Assembly (NCBI GenBank): GCA_019096155.1 | Contig: JAHCVI010000003.1 | Location: 3,968,001 to 4,032,000, forward strand | Length of the DNA stretch: 64,000 bases | Direction: 5' to 3' | DNA from: Staphylotrichum longicolle | Lineage: Eukaryota > Ascomycota > Sordariomycetes > Sordariales > Chaetomiaceae | Program-made: the position numbers and the translations under genes | The notes under the pieces: model-generated | What the model was told of the DNA's origin: nothing | The model's database searches: none | Seen by the model: the letters and a program-made list of their open reading frames with translations, nothing else | Shown here: positions 1 to 11,365 of the stretch, piece by piece | How positions within the stretch are numbered: position 1 is the stretch's first letter | How the letters are laid out: every line of letters starts with the position of its first letter

Positions 1-1142
1 TCATGATTCCTGGGTTCGACTGACGAGGACAATGTAACAGTCGAAGTCGTGATGAATCTTGGACACGCAAGGGAACCGATGTGGTTTCATAGTCTCATAT
101 TGTTGGTTGGTTTCAGCAGGAGTTGCAGAAAAACAGGAACCCAGTCCAGACGGCACGGAAGTTATTATCCCTCCCCGGGCTTCCAAAAACGAGGCAAAAG
201 GCGAGTCCCTCACGTCAGCGGCAGCGCAATCGCAGCCCTACAGGAGGGTCAGAGATAAGGTGATGTGATCTCCGAGGGGTCTAGGATTATCCTAGCAGTT
301 TACAATCCGTGGCAAAAGAGACGGCTTCAGCCGCTCCGGTTCTCGTATACGAACGCTTTGGGCGAGCCCAGTCGCGTCGATGGCCCCAGTCCTCGACACG
401 GCCCCCCCACCTTTGCTGGCGGATGATGACATATTGCAGGCCGGCTTTTGCTTTGAGTTGAGCCGATAGCGCGTAACGTCCATGTCCTTTGGCAAAGGTC
501 GAGATCAGGCCACACTGGGGCCCAAGGTTCTGGGCCAAGGCCGCTCGTACACGCACCGGCGTTGCCCGAGTATATTTGGATCAATGCTTAACCTTACTTT
601 TGACATTGACCGTGACTCGCCATAAGCATAGCTGGATGATTGCGATAGATGATGATAACAAACGATAATTTTCATTTCCCAGACTGAGTATGCTCATCAC
701 ATCAGCCATGAGGAGGATATCGGGCCCTTTCCACATAGGCAGAAGACCAAATAACACTCCGCCGAGGCATTTTGTACCGTTGATTAGTAGGTAACCCGAA
801 CAAATTACCTACTGTTAGATGTGTCTTGGGAAACAGTTGTGCGTGAAGAGCAGAACTTGCAAATCAACAGGGGCTAGGTGTCCAACATGCCAGGGTTGAG
901 TTGACAGAATCACAGGGTCGAGCTCCATGATTCGCACAGGGACTTAGTCTGCGTCAGCAATGACTTGAACAACCTTCTAGACTGATAACTGAGATAACGC
1001 GCCAATGGCCGTCACGGCGGTACCGGAGTTCTTGCCACTCGGCCGAGATTGCCCCGGAACTAGACTCGGTAGGTGCCGGATAGGTTCTTAGTGTTATTAT
1101 GAAACTGGACAACCCTGCCCGCGGACTCTCTACCATCTCTAA
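1..1142. other. Intergenic, no clear gene
   Basis: I see no recognisable gene. Short open frames on the minus strand (1-213 and 287-556) use ordinary codons but lack recognised domains and paired splice signals. A minus-strand open frame at 954-1136 may be a third exon of the gene just downstream in coordinates; see that entry. Confidence 0.4.
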
Positions 1143-1754
1143 CTAACAGAGCGGTACACATTCGATGACGATGCTGGCCACGTGCAACACACACACAACC
1201 GCCGTGACCAGTCCCTTCCCAGCGCGAGGTTTCTTCTCGTTTCTCTGATGTGAGATGACCACGATGAAAGGCGGGAGTTTACCCTTGGCAGTCTCCAACG
1301 CCTCATATTGACCGAAGAATGTCTCGCTGTTCATCGTGTTGAGAAGGCGAGGGTCCTGAACCCCGAATGAGAGGAGAGGCTCCGGTCGTCGTTGGCCAAG
1401 GCGGGCACGTGCAAAGCCGTGGGCTTCAGGGGTGGGTTCTTCAGCCTGAAAGAAGAAAAGAAAAAGGGAGAGGAGTTAGCGGTGTCTCAAGGGCGAGAGC
1501 AATCGGGGATCATTGCTACTTACCAGCAGAACCTGAGCCGTCTCAATAACTGGGTTGTCTGTGCCGAGCCTAACCCTGAGCCTTGCTCGCATGGGGAGAT
1601 TTTCGAGATAGAAGCGGCGGAGACTCTGACCCGCCGCTTCAGGCGTGTCTCCTGGAGTGAGGTAGGAAATGGGGCCGACATTGCCGTCTTGAGAATTGAA
1701 GCAGACGGCCCAGTGGCAGGCCCCAGATGGAAGGGATATCGCTGACACGGACAT
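1143..1754 (-). CDS. Small spliced protein of unknown function
   Basis: I do not recognise the family. Exon 1 runs from an ATG at 1754 to 1524 (77 codons) and exon 2 from 1445 down to a TAG at 1143, giving 177 residues. The intron (1446-1523) is textbook: donor GTAAGT, a GCTAAC branch site and a long pyrimidine tract ending in TTTCAG, all on the minus strand, and it joins two open frames in phase. That intron is the main evidence for a gene. The 3' end is uncertain: a GTAAAC donor near 1282 could splice, also in phase, to a TTAG acceptor near 1140 and continue to a stop at 954. An open frame just upstream (about 1794-1988) could be a further 5' exon. No signal peptide or membrane segment is evident. 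Confidence 0.5.
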
Positions 1755-4255
1755 GGTCGTGTGTGTAAAAAGAGGGAGGAGAAACTCTTTCGATCAAGGC
1801 AAGGAATACAAGTGCGAGAGTATACGGACACTGGCAAGATCGCATCCACATGCCGTCAATGCGGGAGGTCCATGACCGATAGTCCGGGCTGGCTTTCTTA
1901 TCACTCCATCCGGGGTGATCTCGAATCTATATATGTCATGATATAAAGCAAACCGTGACTGCTGTGGGTCAAAAGTCGGTGGAAACACAGGACTGGGCTT
2001 GGAAAGAAAACATCTTCTGGCGAGGTTCCACCATGAAGCTGATGAATAGGGAAAGACTCGAATGGGGCACTGTTGGTTAAAGCAGCGGGTGACCCAACCG
2101 TTTCGAGACCCAACCGATGCTTGAAGTAGCGGGGCGACCCAGCCATTGCTTAAAGCAGCGGGCGACCCAACCGTTGCTCAAAGCAGCGGGGGATACAGCC
2201 GCAGGCGGCCGGCATTCGCTCCCGAAGCTGCGGGCTTGGAAGACCACACCTTCCGGCAGGACTTGCACCACAAACCCGGACAGGAGTGCGCCATTAGGCG
2301 CACTGCAGTGTCAGTACATGTACTAAAGCAGCAAGAAGAAGGCCAAGATCACACAACCGCAGGCTACTATTCGCTGCCACAGCTGCGGGCTGATTCATTT
2401 GGGGCCAGTCAGAGGCATGCGTGGCCGAGGCTTGGGAGCCAATCGGCTTGCTTAAGCACGCAGCCTTCCGTTTGAAGCAGCCAACCGTTGATCAATGTGG
2501 ATGCACATCAGGGGACATTGCCTCGAGTAAGAAGGCAATCACTGTCTTTGCCGAGCCTACCCCACGAATCTGGATATCGAACATTGTCCCGGACCATTGG
2601 AACTCTTCCAGCATGTGCTAGACGCCCCGCCACCGCCGCTAGCAGTGTTACCTACGCAACTTGGCGAGAGGATGAGTTGAAGGTCTGCGAACCTTCACGT
2701 CGAAAGCGGCTCGAAAGCAGGGGCTCTTCGATTTCGAGAAGTGTTCTTCATTGGTCATTGAAAATCGAAGACAATGTGAGGCGGTGACAAGTGTGGTTCG
2801 GTTATGTTAATTCGCCTGCAACATGTGCAGTGGTCTTTGGATGGTATTCAGGATTCAGATGGCTATCTTGGTCACTTGTGTAACCCTTCCTTCGAGTGCC
2901 CGTTCCCCCAGACCGCTTACCGCTGTTCCCCTCACCAGGGCCATGACCTCGTTTCAACCCTTTTTTTTCCCCTGAACACTCAGCCTCAACCGCCTTTGAC
3001 CTGTGAAAATCAACATGGAGCTGGCAACACCGTCATCCTGTCAACATGACTTGTTCATGTCCCCAGAAACAAATGGTATTCGTCTCGTTGTTGCTCTCGA
3101 TAAGGGTCTGGTTCCATCCACTCAGGTAGCTCAGCGTTTCGGTCGATCTCTGCCAGCCTGGGATTCCACCATACTCCGAGCTTGTCTGCGAGTGTTCTTT
3201 GTCACGGCAATGCCAGTGCTGCCGCGTCACCACCCGGGATCAGACTGAAGCCCTTGCGCTGGACCGTCCGACCTCACCAACTGCATGGCAAATGGCCAAG
3301 ACACCCAACCTGCTTCACAAACAGCGTTTTTTTTGTACGGCCACAAGTCCACTTCTACATATAAATCTTGCTGGCGGGTGCAGTACAAAGAAGGATGAGG
3401 CCGAACTCAAGGCGAAAACGAGACGGGGTTGGTGCTCGGGTTAGGTGTCTCCTCTTAGCTCGGGATCGCACAGGATGCAGCAGTGTCAAGAATTCTGTGG
3501 GAGGGTTGGTAAAGACATGGCTCTTACCGATAACTGATGGACGATTTTAGGGAGTGGTAGATAGGAATAGGATTTGGGGCAGTTGGGATTGGCTTTGAGT
3601 AGCCAGTTTCAAGAAGCCAAATGGATGGTGTGATACAACTTTGCTCCTCTCAAACACAGAACACATCGCGGCCGTGGATGCAATTCATATATACTACCTT
3701 CTTCAAGCTTCCAGTTGCAAACGGTCATTTAATTAGAGTTTCAGGCTGTGCTTGTCTGCTGCGACACTCCGTGTCAGCATGGTCTTCCCCCTCACTGGTT
3801 AGGGTACGCGTGCCAAATCCCCAGAATCGGGAACGGAGGCGCAGCAGCTTAAGCGAGTGCGAGAGCGAATGCCAGCACAGGGCCCCAGCTGTCAATAAGC
3901 CCAGCGTTACGAAATCCTGCCAAGGAACTTCCCGCTGCCCACCCCTTCTTCTCGAATCTCGACCCCCAAGTCACCGCCTGATATCTCTATGCAACTCTGT
4001 TGGTCCTGTTGGTTCTGCTCTATCAAAATAACAATCAAAAGGGCGGACGTCAGCAACGCGTGTGCTGTTCTTGGCTGGGCCGCCAGTGACGCCCTTTTAA
4101 CCCCACGTCTGGCCCTGCCTGGCTGCAAAGCCCGCACTTCAGCTCCGAGCCTCATCATCATTCACCTCATGTCGTCAACACTCGACGTCAAACTCGGCAC
4201 AGTCAACTGAACGACCTCTAAACTCACTTCCTCCGTCCCCACAACTATTCGAGCC
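1755..4255. other. Long intergenic region upstream of RTA1-like gene
   Basis: No supported gene. The region contains a short tandem repeat array (listed separately) and pyrimidine-rich stretches around 2960. The open frames here, up to about 136 codons, are low in complexity, match nothing I know, and lack splice-linked partners. The last few hundred bases are probably the promoter and 5' leader of the RTA1-like gene. Confidence 0.4.
2073..2201. repeat. Degenerate ~28-bp tandem repeat, about 4 copies
   Basis: Four related blocks of roughly 28 bp share the core AAAGCAGCGGG followed by GACCCAACCG or close variants. The blocks start near 2073, 2117, 2145 and 2174. A 16-bp spacer, itself ending in GACCCAACCGA, separates the first from the second. 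A second, looser pair of about 40 bp follows at 2196-2240 and 2357-2400, both beginning CCGCAGGC and ending AGCTGCGGGCT. Confidence 0.7.
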
Positions 4256-5435
4256 ATGTCGTCCAGCGATTCGTCGAGCGACCCGTCGGGCGGTTTCCCG
4301 GACCTGCCTCCCAACATGGTGTATTTCGGACCCGACGCCAACTGCACCCTCGACCTCTGTCCCGTGGAGTGGTCTGTCTACGGCTACCGACCCTCGCTGG
4401 CCGCCAACATCTCCTTTATCGCCTTGAACGCGCTGGCCGGCGTCATTCATGCGTACCTCGGCTTTCGCTGGAGGCAATGGTGGTTCATGGTCTGCATGCT
4501 CGTCGGCGTCGTGAACGCCATCATTGGCTACGTCGGACGGGTTTTGTTGTATTACAACCCTTTCAGCTTTGCTGCTTTTATGCTACAGATCAGTACGTTG
4601 ACTCGTCCACCCCTTTCCCTGTTCTTGCGGGTACTCATCAGGGATTTCATGCAGTCTGCATCACCACAGGCCCAGTCTACTACTGTGCCGCCATCTACAT
4701 CACCCTTGCTTTATCGTAAGTCTTTGTTTTAGTCGTGTGCGAGGACGTGCGAGGTTCTCGTAGGATCAAGCTGCCCAGAAGCGATATTGATCCGTGATCT
4801 TGACGACAGGATCCAATATTTCTCCCCAGAACTCTCCCGCTTCAAACCGCAACTTTTCTACTACATCTTCATCCCCTGCGATATCTTCTCGCTCGTTCTC
4901 CAAGCTGCTGGCGGAGCGCTCTCCACGACGTCCTCGGGCCAGAGCGATGTCGGCGTCAACCTCGCCCTCGCCGGCATGAGCTTCCAGGTTTTTACCATCG
5001 TCCTCTTCTGCGGCTTCTTCGCCGACTACATGATCCGCTACTTCCGCTCCGAGCGGAGGAACGAAACGCATGCAGGCAACTGGGCCGGTCAGACCACCCG
5101 CCTGAAGCTCTTTTTCGGGTTCATGGCCCTGGCTGTCTTGCTCACGCTCATCCGCTGCTCGTATCGTCTGGCCGAGCTGCATGAGGGATACCTGGCCATA
5201 GATGGACTGGTTCGCAACGAGGGGCTTTTTATCGGGTTTGAGGGAGTGTAAGTCTTTGCCCTTGGTTCTCTCTGTAGACATCCGGTCATTGCTGACCAAG
5301 TTGAACAGCATGGTTCTTGGTTCGGTATACTGCCTCATGATCGGGCACCCGGGCCTGGTCTTCAAGCAGGGGGCAAAGGATCAGACACAGACGCCAGACC
5401 AAAACCTTCAGGAGCTGCAAGAGTATCCCAAGTGA
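4256..5435 (+). CDS. RTA1-like seven-TM lipid-translocating protein
   Basis: The protein belongs to the fungal RTA1 family of seven-helix plasma-membrane proteins, linked to lipid (sphingoid base) translocation and resistance to 7-aminocholesterol. The precise substrate cannot be read from sequence. Exons are 4256-4592, 4655-4715, 4810-5247 and 5309-5435. All junctions are GT-AG and in phase, giving 320 residues, a normal length for the family. An acidic Ser-rich N-terminus precedes the first hydrophobic helix. Family features include the PFSF/AAFMLQ region and the conserved ITTGPVYYCAAIY helix, which is split over exons 1-2, followed by FIPCDIFSLVLQAAGG. The C-terminus is short and Gln-rich. 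It converges on the Vps62-like gene with 139 bp between the stops. Confidence 0.9.
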
Positions 5436-5574
5436 TGGACCATGAGCCACAGTCAGGTTTCGATGTCATGATGGAAGCATGGTAATGCCGGTATCTCGTA
5501 TGCAAGAATCTCTGTAAAACTATCTGATTACCTACGCATATAGACTCATTGAGACTTCTGTTCCCTCCCATCCT

Positions 5575-6986
5575 CTACGCCTTAACCGGGACATCCGTGA
5601 CGGCCACCTCCTCGCTCGCATTGAACGACACCTCCCCCTCAATCCTCGTGCCGTCCGACCGCACCCCCTGAATGACGATCTTCTTGCCCCAGGCAATCGC
5701 CACGGTATGCGGCGCCACCGTGATCGTCTTGCTCATGGTGCGCTCCTGGACCTCCTCGATCGAGCTCGTCTGCGAGAAGCTGAACTGGTAGTTCAGGCTC
5801 ACCGACCACTTGCTCAGCCCGTACCCAATCTCGCTCGAGATGGTCACGCCCGCCGAGTGGCTGGTCGACTCGGACTTGGTCTTCCGCACCCCCGTCGTGA
5901 CCGACTGCGTCTGCGTGTAGACCGTCTCCTGGTAGTTGGGGAACTTCTCCAGCACCACCCACCCGACCTTCTTGGTCACGGTACAAAACGGATCCCTGAT
6001 GTTCCCCAACCCCTGCCGATCCGTCGCGTCAAAGAAGCTCGTAAACGGCAGCGTCACCGCGCTCTGCACGGCCAGCTCGGACGTCTGCCCCACGTCCGGC
6101 ACCTCATCCTCGGCCGTCAGCACCGGCGGCCGCCCGACCACCCCAGCCCCCTTCTGTCGCGGCACGAACAGCGCCGGCACCTTGGCCAGCGCCCCTTCGG
6201 GCTTGGCGTACCCGCCCGTGAACCGAAACGTCCCCGCCACGACGGGCACGTACTCCCCCGCGCCGCCACCGGGGCGCGGCACGACCTCCCAAAACGACCC
6301 GTCCGCGTCCGCGCCGGACCCGCCGTCGTCCCACACCGACCCCTCGGGATACACCCCGTCGCTGACCAGATCCGCGCGCACGCACCACACCTCGTCAACC
6401 CTAGGCTTGGCCCTCCCGACACCGGCCACGTCGCCGAGCGAGATGTAGCCCGCGGGGGGGACGGGCCGCCAGAAGGAGCCGTCGGCGTCGGCGCCGCTGC
6501 CGGCGTCGGTCCAGAGGAGGGTGTAGTCGACGGGGGAGGCGACGGCCGGATCGTAGATGCCCTTGGCGCGCTGGGCCGGGTTGTCGCCGACGAGGAGGAC
6601 GGCGTGGTTGTTGGGGAGCGGGTTGTGGTGCGGCACGGCGACGCTGCCGAGGGGGCGGAGGGTGTTGTTGGCTTGGGAGGTGGGGTGCCAGACTGTCGGG
6701 GGGGGGGGGGGGGAGAACAAAAAGGTTAGGTCTTCTTTTCTTTTATGGGGGTTATGGGTGAATGGAGCAAGACAAGGTGGTTTGAGAAGGGGAGTGCTGT
6801 CTTGGGAGGGAGCATGATGGCTTCTCGAGGTGGACGGGGCAGAAAGGGGGAGGATGAAGAGATTGGGCTGAACGTACAGGCTCCGTCGCGGTTGGCGCCG
6901 CTGCCAGAGTCGTTCCAGCGGGGGGTAAAGGCGGAGGTCAGGGTGACGACGAGATCGCCGTAGGAGAGGGTTTTGTTGTCAGACAT
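5575..6986 (-). CDS. Vps62-like (DUF946-type) protein
   Basis: The 408-residue protein resembles the fungal and plant Vps62-related family (DUF946). That family's biochemical role is not established. Exon 1 is 6878-6986 and exon 2 is 5575-6692. The splice restores the motif GANRDGAFW across the junction. Three copies of a motif W-[NT/D]-D-x-GSGA-x-x-DG-[A/S]-FW occur near residues 24, 89 and 133. The C-terminal half (about 215-408) is rich in Ser/Thr and alternating hydrophobic residues, resembling the beta-rich part of pore-forming-type folds, but this is inference. No signal peptide is seen. A TATAAAA-like box lies about 130 bp upstream. The intron's pyrimidine tract is 16 consecutive C residues, three bases from the acceptor. 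Confidence 0.8.
6698..6713. repeat. 16-bp G homopolymer inside an intron
   Basis: Sixteen consecutive G on the plus strand, i.e. C on the coding strand of the Vps62-like gene. The run forms the polypyrimidine tract just before the 3' splice site. Confidence 0.95.
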
Positions 6987-7768
6987 TGTACCGATGTTTG
7001 TTGTTGATGGAAAGGAGGCAAGTTGAGAGTGCTCGATGGGGCTTTGGCGTTGCTGCTGTTGCTGGTGAAGGGGAGTGATGAGAACTCCTTGACAATGAGA
7101 TCGCGGCCGTATGCCCGTTTTATAGTTCTTTACGCTGTGCTGCTTCTGACTCTGGCTCCCTCTCGCAACTCTATTGCCGTTGTCGGCTTCAATGGGCTTG
7201 ATGACGAATCGACGGCATGTCTCAAAGCGGCCGGCCTCGAGCGGTCCAAATCACCATGACAGATCCAAAGTGGCGTGTTGGGCAGCACACAGCCGAAGCT
7301 ATTCACAACCTGGCTGTCGTCTTCCAATAAGCCATGCATGTGGAGTCTCGACGGCATACAGATGCATCGATCATTTCCCTTATCGGGGGAAGGCGTTTCC
7401 AGCCCCGACAGCCCACATGAAGCTGCAGGCAGCTGAGGAATCGCTAACGCAATTCCCTTCTCTGATTCTGACAGTGACATCGAATTGTGCGATTTCAGAT
7501 CTCGTAAATCGCGGGTGGCTGTAAAGATTGCGTTAAAATTCCCAGACTCCCCCCCAGATCATCCCTAGCATGGTCGGCCTCGGGATTCCCAATTTGATAT
7601 CTGACCCCTCCCTTATGCAGCTAACTCTAAAGCCACCGCAGGGACCTGCAGCCTTTTCTCCAATCCCGTGGCCCTGGCTCTGCACCTGATGAGGCGTCTC
7701 CTCCTCCACTGGCGACAACGGTGCCGTCCCTGCCCCACTACTCGGATCCGCACTATACCAGCTGGAGC
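6987..7768. other. Promoter region and 3' flank, no separate gene
   Basis: Holds the promoter of the Vps62-like gene and the presumed 3' end of the single-pass surface protein. A minus-strand frame open to 7533 probably continues the tail of that protein after a frame shift near 7803-7809. Confidence 0.4.
7117..7123 (-). promoter_or_regulatory. TATA-like box of Vps62-like gene
   Basis: TATAAAA on the minus strand, about 131 bp upstream of the ATG at 6986. Position and sequence fit a fungal TATA element. Inferred only from sequence. Confidence 0.45.
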
Positions 7769-8837
7769 TCATCGGCGACACCGGCAGAGGTACGCAGCCA
7801 CTCCCGCCCGTGTGGCTGCACTATCTCCATGCAGTTCTGGCCTAACAACCCAAGGACCGACAGGAAGTTCAGAAAACGCCGGCCTGGGTGGCACCTCGGG
7901 AGTCGACATCTCTGCCAGACTCAGTCCCTGTACTGGCCCTGAGGTCTTGTCACTCTGTCCTGGTGCAGCCGCGGCTGGCCCCGTTTCTGGATTGAGTGTG
8001 GTATTGTTCTTGTCGTGCTTGCGACGTCGGAGGACGACCCAAAGAGCCGAGAGCGCGCCGAGGAGAAGAATGCCGCCTACTCCAGCACCGATGCCAATGC
8101 CTGCTTTTGCGCCGTCACTGAGGCTGTGGCCCTGTGGAGATGGGTCACTGGACAGCGTCGAGGTTGGTGTTGGTAGCGCGAGGCCTGAGCTTGAAGTGGT
8201 AGTTGACGAAGACTCGGTCATAGCCGAGGCGGTGGTCGTTGAGCTCAATGAAGGATCGCCAGTGGGGAAATGGCCGGGTTGCCACTCAATAGTACCCCCT
8301 ATTGCGTTCGGGAGAATTGCGACTGGCGGGATGATTGACGCTTCAGAAAATGCGACGGTCATGGATTCAGAGTCGGAGGCGCAGGTGCACTCGTCGCCCT
8401 TTGTGATGGTTGTTGGCTTTGCTGTCTCCTCGCAGGCCACCCTTTCTTCTGTCAGTGAAGCCAAACCGCTATGGGGCTGATCATCATACCATCTGTTCGG
8501 TTTGCAGTAAATCAAGCCCGCCCATGGGTAGTCTTGGAGTCCTCATCAGCCTTGCATGCAAGCCAGCTTCCATTGCAGCTATCATACCAGAGTAAGAATC
8601 TTTGTCAGGACAGCTAGGGTCATCGTAGTCCCATCTGGTACATCCCGCCAGGTAGGTAGTGCCATGCCTGCTGTTGTAGCAAGCGTTGTCCTCAAGGCAG
8701 AAGTCGCCCTTCTGGCAGCAGTGAATGTTTCCAAATACCCAGTTACCGCAGGGGATGAAGTTGCTGCTGGCTTCAAGCCTTGGCGCGTAGAAGCAAGTCC
8801 CGTTGCTGATGGATCTGTCGGGTTCGGATTCAGCCAT
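7769..8837 (-). CDS. Single-pass cell-surface protein, Cys-rich ectodomain
   Basis: The family is common in filamentous fungi: a Cys-rich N-terminal domain, a Ser/Thr-rich stalk, one transmembrane helix and a Pro-rich tail. Exon 1 ends at 8588 and exon 2 begins at 8532. The 55-bp intron rejoins the reading as SDYPWAGLIYC, which matches the family. Cysteines appear in NGTCFY, FIPCGNW, IHCCQKGDFC and AGCTRW. A Ser/Thr-rich stalk (about residues 150-195) leads to a glycine-rich helix and the basic stop-transfer RRRKHDK near residue 240. No function is known. The start chosen is the first in-frame ATG. It gives no signal peptide, so an upstream exon is likely. Near 7803-7809 the frame appears to shift by one base, after which a Pro/Ser-rich tail would continue to 7533. 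Confidence 0.7.
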
Positions 8838-9349
8838 GCTGTAATTAAGGTAGGAATGGTTCTCGGGGAACAGAGCACTACGCGGGTTTCCCAGGTTGGA
8901 AAACGGATTGATCAAATCGACTTGGCACAAATTTGTTTCAGAGTGCGATTGGTTCGGAAAACCTGATGGTCGGCAGGAGATGAAAAGGAAAGAACAAGTT
9001 GCGGCAAGCAAACATCGGCTCAGAGCAGGAAGGCACTCCAGGCAGGAATCTGGCAGCTTGTGCTTCTCTGTGTTTGCTTTAGTGACACCACCCGGCCCAC
9101 TTCTGCTGCCTTTCTGTCACCTCAATCCGAATTTTGAAACGCACTTGAATGGGGAAAACATAGAGAGAGGTACTCGACTCCAAGTTTGTGTACGCCTTTC
9201 ATCCGATCACGACGTTGTATGGCACCACAGGGCACTCACGGCGCACTCACCGCTCTCTCGCTACGCAAAATGTCAAGGTTTTGAAAAGCATTTTCACAAC
9301 TCCCAGTCTTCTTCGCAGCTATTTACGCCACTATCCAAGACAGAAATCC
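8838..9349. other. Intergenic
   Basis: Holds the 5' side of the surface-protein gene and the 3' flank of the FAD oxidase. I see nothing else. Confidence 0.5.
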
Positions 9350-11365
9350 CTACGTCTTCCGACAAAGCCGCCCATTCTGGGTCGGAATCCACGCAACCTG
9401 CCCCTTCACCTCCCAGTCCTCCGACCCGACCGCCGTCGGCGCATAAAACAGCCCCGTCGGATCGTACTTCTTCTTCAGCGCGTACAGCCGCGGGTAGTAC
9501 TCGCCGTAAAACGACTGCTGGAAGTCCGGCTCGTTGATGTCGCCCTCCGACATGTACGACCCGGCCCCCGGCGAGACCGCTCGCCACCGCGCCATCCAGT
9601 CGTTGGTCAGCGTCTCGCTGGCCTGCGCGATCTGCGCGTCGGTCGCGTTGGCGGGCCACGTCGCGGCCAGAATAAAGAAGCCCGTCGTCTTGCGCCAGGC
9701 CGGGTTGACGCTGTTGTTTTGGTTGACGGTCGGGTTGGGCGCCGCGCGGATGTTGTACCCGATGAGGATGCCGCCGCCTTCGATGGCGTGGCGCACGGCC
9801 GCCAGGGTTTGCGGGAGCTTGGCGGGGAGGAAGTTCTCCTTGGGGAAGAGGCGCGAGGCCGCGTGGTTGTCGGCTCCGCCAACGACTTCGGGCGGGAAGG
9901 TGCCGTTGAAGGCTTGGTAGAGGGTCGGGTACTCGGTGATGTTGGGAGTGATGGTGATGCCCAGGTTGGTGAGGTCGTTGAGAAAGGGAGTCACGAGGGC
10001 GGTGAACTGGGGCTTGGTCATATTGCTTCCCCACATGGGGTTCATGCTGAAGAGGTACTGGTCCGGGCCGATGGCAGTGACAAGGAAGTACCCATAGGCA
10101 CCGGCAGCTGTAAAGGTGTCAAAGTAACTCATGTACACGCCAAGAGACTTGAAGAAGGTCTCGGTGGTGACGTTGGGTCCTGTGGTGTAGGCATAGCCCA
10201 GGGTGGTGACGGGAACCTTGGGGTACGCCCGGATGGTGACCGAGGTCACGACACCGTATGTGCCTGTGTTTTCGAGTAAGTCGCCGTCTCAAAACGTTGC
10301 CATTCAATCCCCAAAACTTACTGCCACCACCACCACGAAGGGCCCAGTACAAATCCGGATACGAGTCCTCACTAACGCTGACATAGCGCCCGTTAGGAAG
10401 CACGACATCCAACGACAAAACCTGGTCTGCGCCCATACCCACGAGAGCGGCCATGGGCGAATGTCCACCTCCAGCAACATATCCGCCAGCGATGCCCACC
10501 GTCTAAACCATCGTCAGCATCGGGCTCATTGAACGCTGCCAAAAACACAACTTACCCGACACTCGCCACCAACAACAGTGACGCCGTTCTTCTCAGCGGC
10601 GTTGTACACCTCCTCCGTCACGACTCCACTGCCCAACTTGAAGGCAGGGCCCTTGTATCCCCTGCAGTTGTAGTTGGCCAAGTATTGAATATCCTTGAGC
10701 TTGTGCGTCCAGATCGAGAGCGCGCCGGCGCCAATCGACTTGTCGCCAAAGTCGTGGCCCGTGTTGCGCACGACCAGGCGCAGGTTTGAGTTGCGAGCAA
10801 AGTTGAGCGCCAGCTGGATCTGCGACACCTTGGTGACGGCCACCGAGTAGGAAGCGTACCCGCCCAGCGTGCAGTTGCTGCTGTTTGGGTCGTCGGTCGG
10901 CATGCACGTCCGGCCCTGGTAGAGGGGGAACATGGCCGACGTCGGGTCCTCGACGTGAAAGCGCGGGTCGTTCCAGCGTGTCCTCACGTTCTGGCAGGCT
11001 GCGGCGTCGTACTGCGGCCAGTTACTGTAGCAGGGAGCCGCGAGAGGGACCGTCTTGATCAGGGCGCCGCCGAGGGTGGCGTTGAACTTGTTCCAGACTG
11101 TCTGGGAAGGCCATGACGCGTCGCCGGGAAAGGTCTTGCACTTGGGGCTGGCCGGCCTGTTGGAGTTGAGCTGCGAAGTGGCGGCGTCAGGGCCAAAGCC
11201 AAAGAGAGAGGCGTCGCTGCTGGAGATGGTGGCGTCTGTCAGCTGGGAGTTTTCCCAATCGAAGCGGGACGGGCATTTGGAGGCTATGGCTCCTGCGGTG
11301 GCCTGGTCGGCAAACACAGCCAGGAGGGCTGCGATGAGCGTGGACCGGAGAGTAGGAGCGACCAT
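9350..11365 (-). CDS. Secreted FAD-linked oxidoreductase, BBE-like
   Basis: Flavoprotein of the berberine-bridge-enzyme-like / FAD_binding_4 family, oxidising small molecules with O2 as acceptor. The substrate is unknown. Exons are 10556-11365, 10322-10502 and 9350-10263, all in phase, giving 634 residues. The ATG at 11365 starts a clear signal peptide (about residues 1-22, ending ATAGAIA). The FAD domain contains RNTGHDFGDKS (His near 204) and VGGEC-RTVGIAGGYVAGGGHS (Cys near 269, at the first splice junction). The spacing of these two residues matches the His and Cys of bicovalent BBE-type flavin attachment. A typical BBE C-terminus with FYGEYYPRLYALKKKYDP follows. Several N-glycosylation sites fit secretion. 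Neighbours do not suggest a pathway. Confidence 0.9.

Noticed and set aside
5707..6729. 340-codon plus-strand open frame
   Set aside because: Antisense to the Vps62-like gene and composed of His/Arg-rich low-complexity sequence.
9188..10279. 363-codon plus-strand open frame
   Set aside because: Antisense to the FAD oxidase; translation is Arg/Val-rich with no domain.
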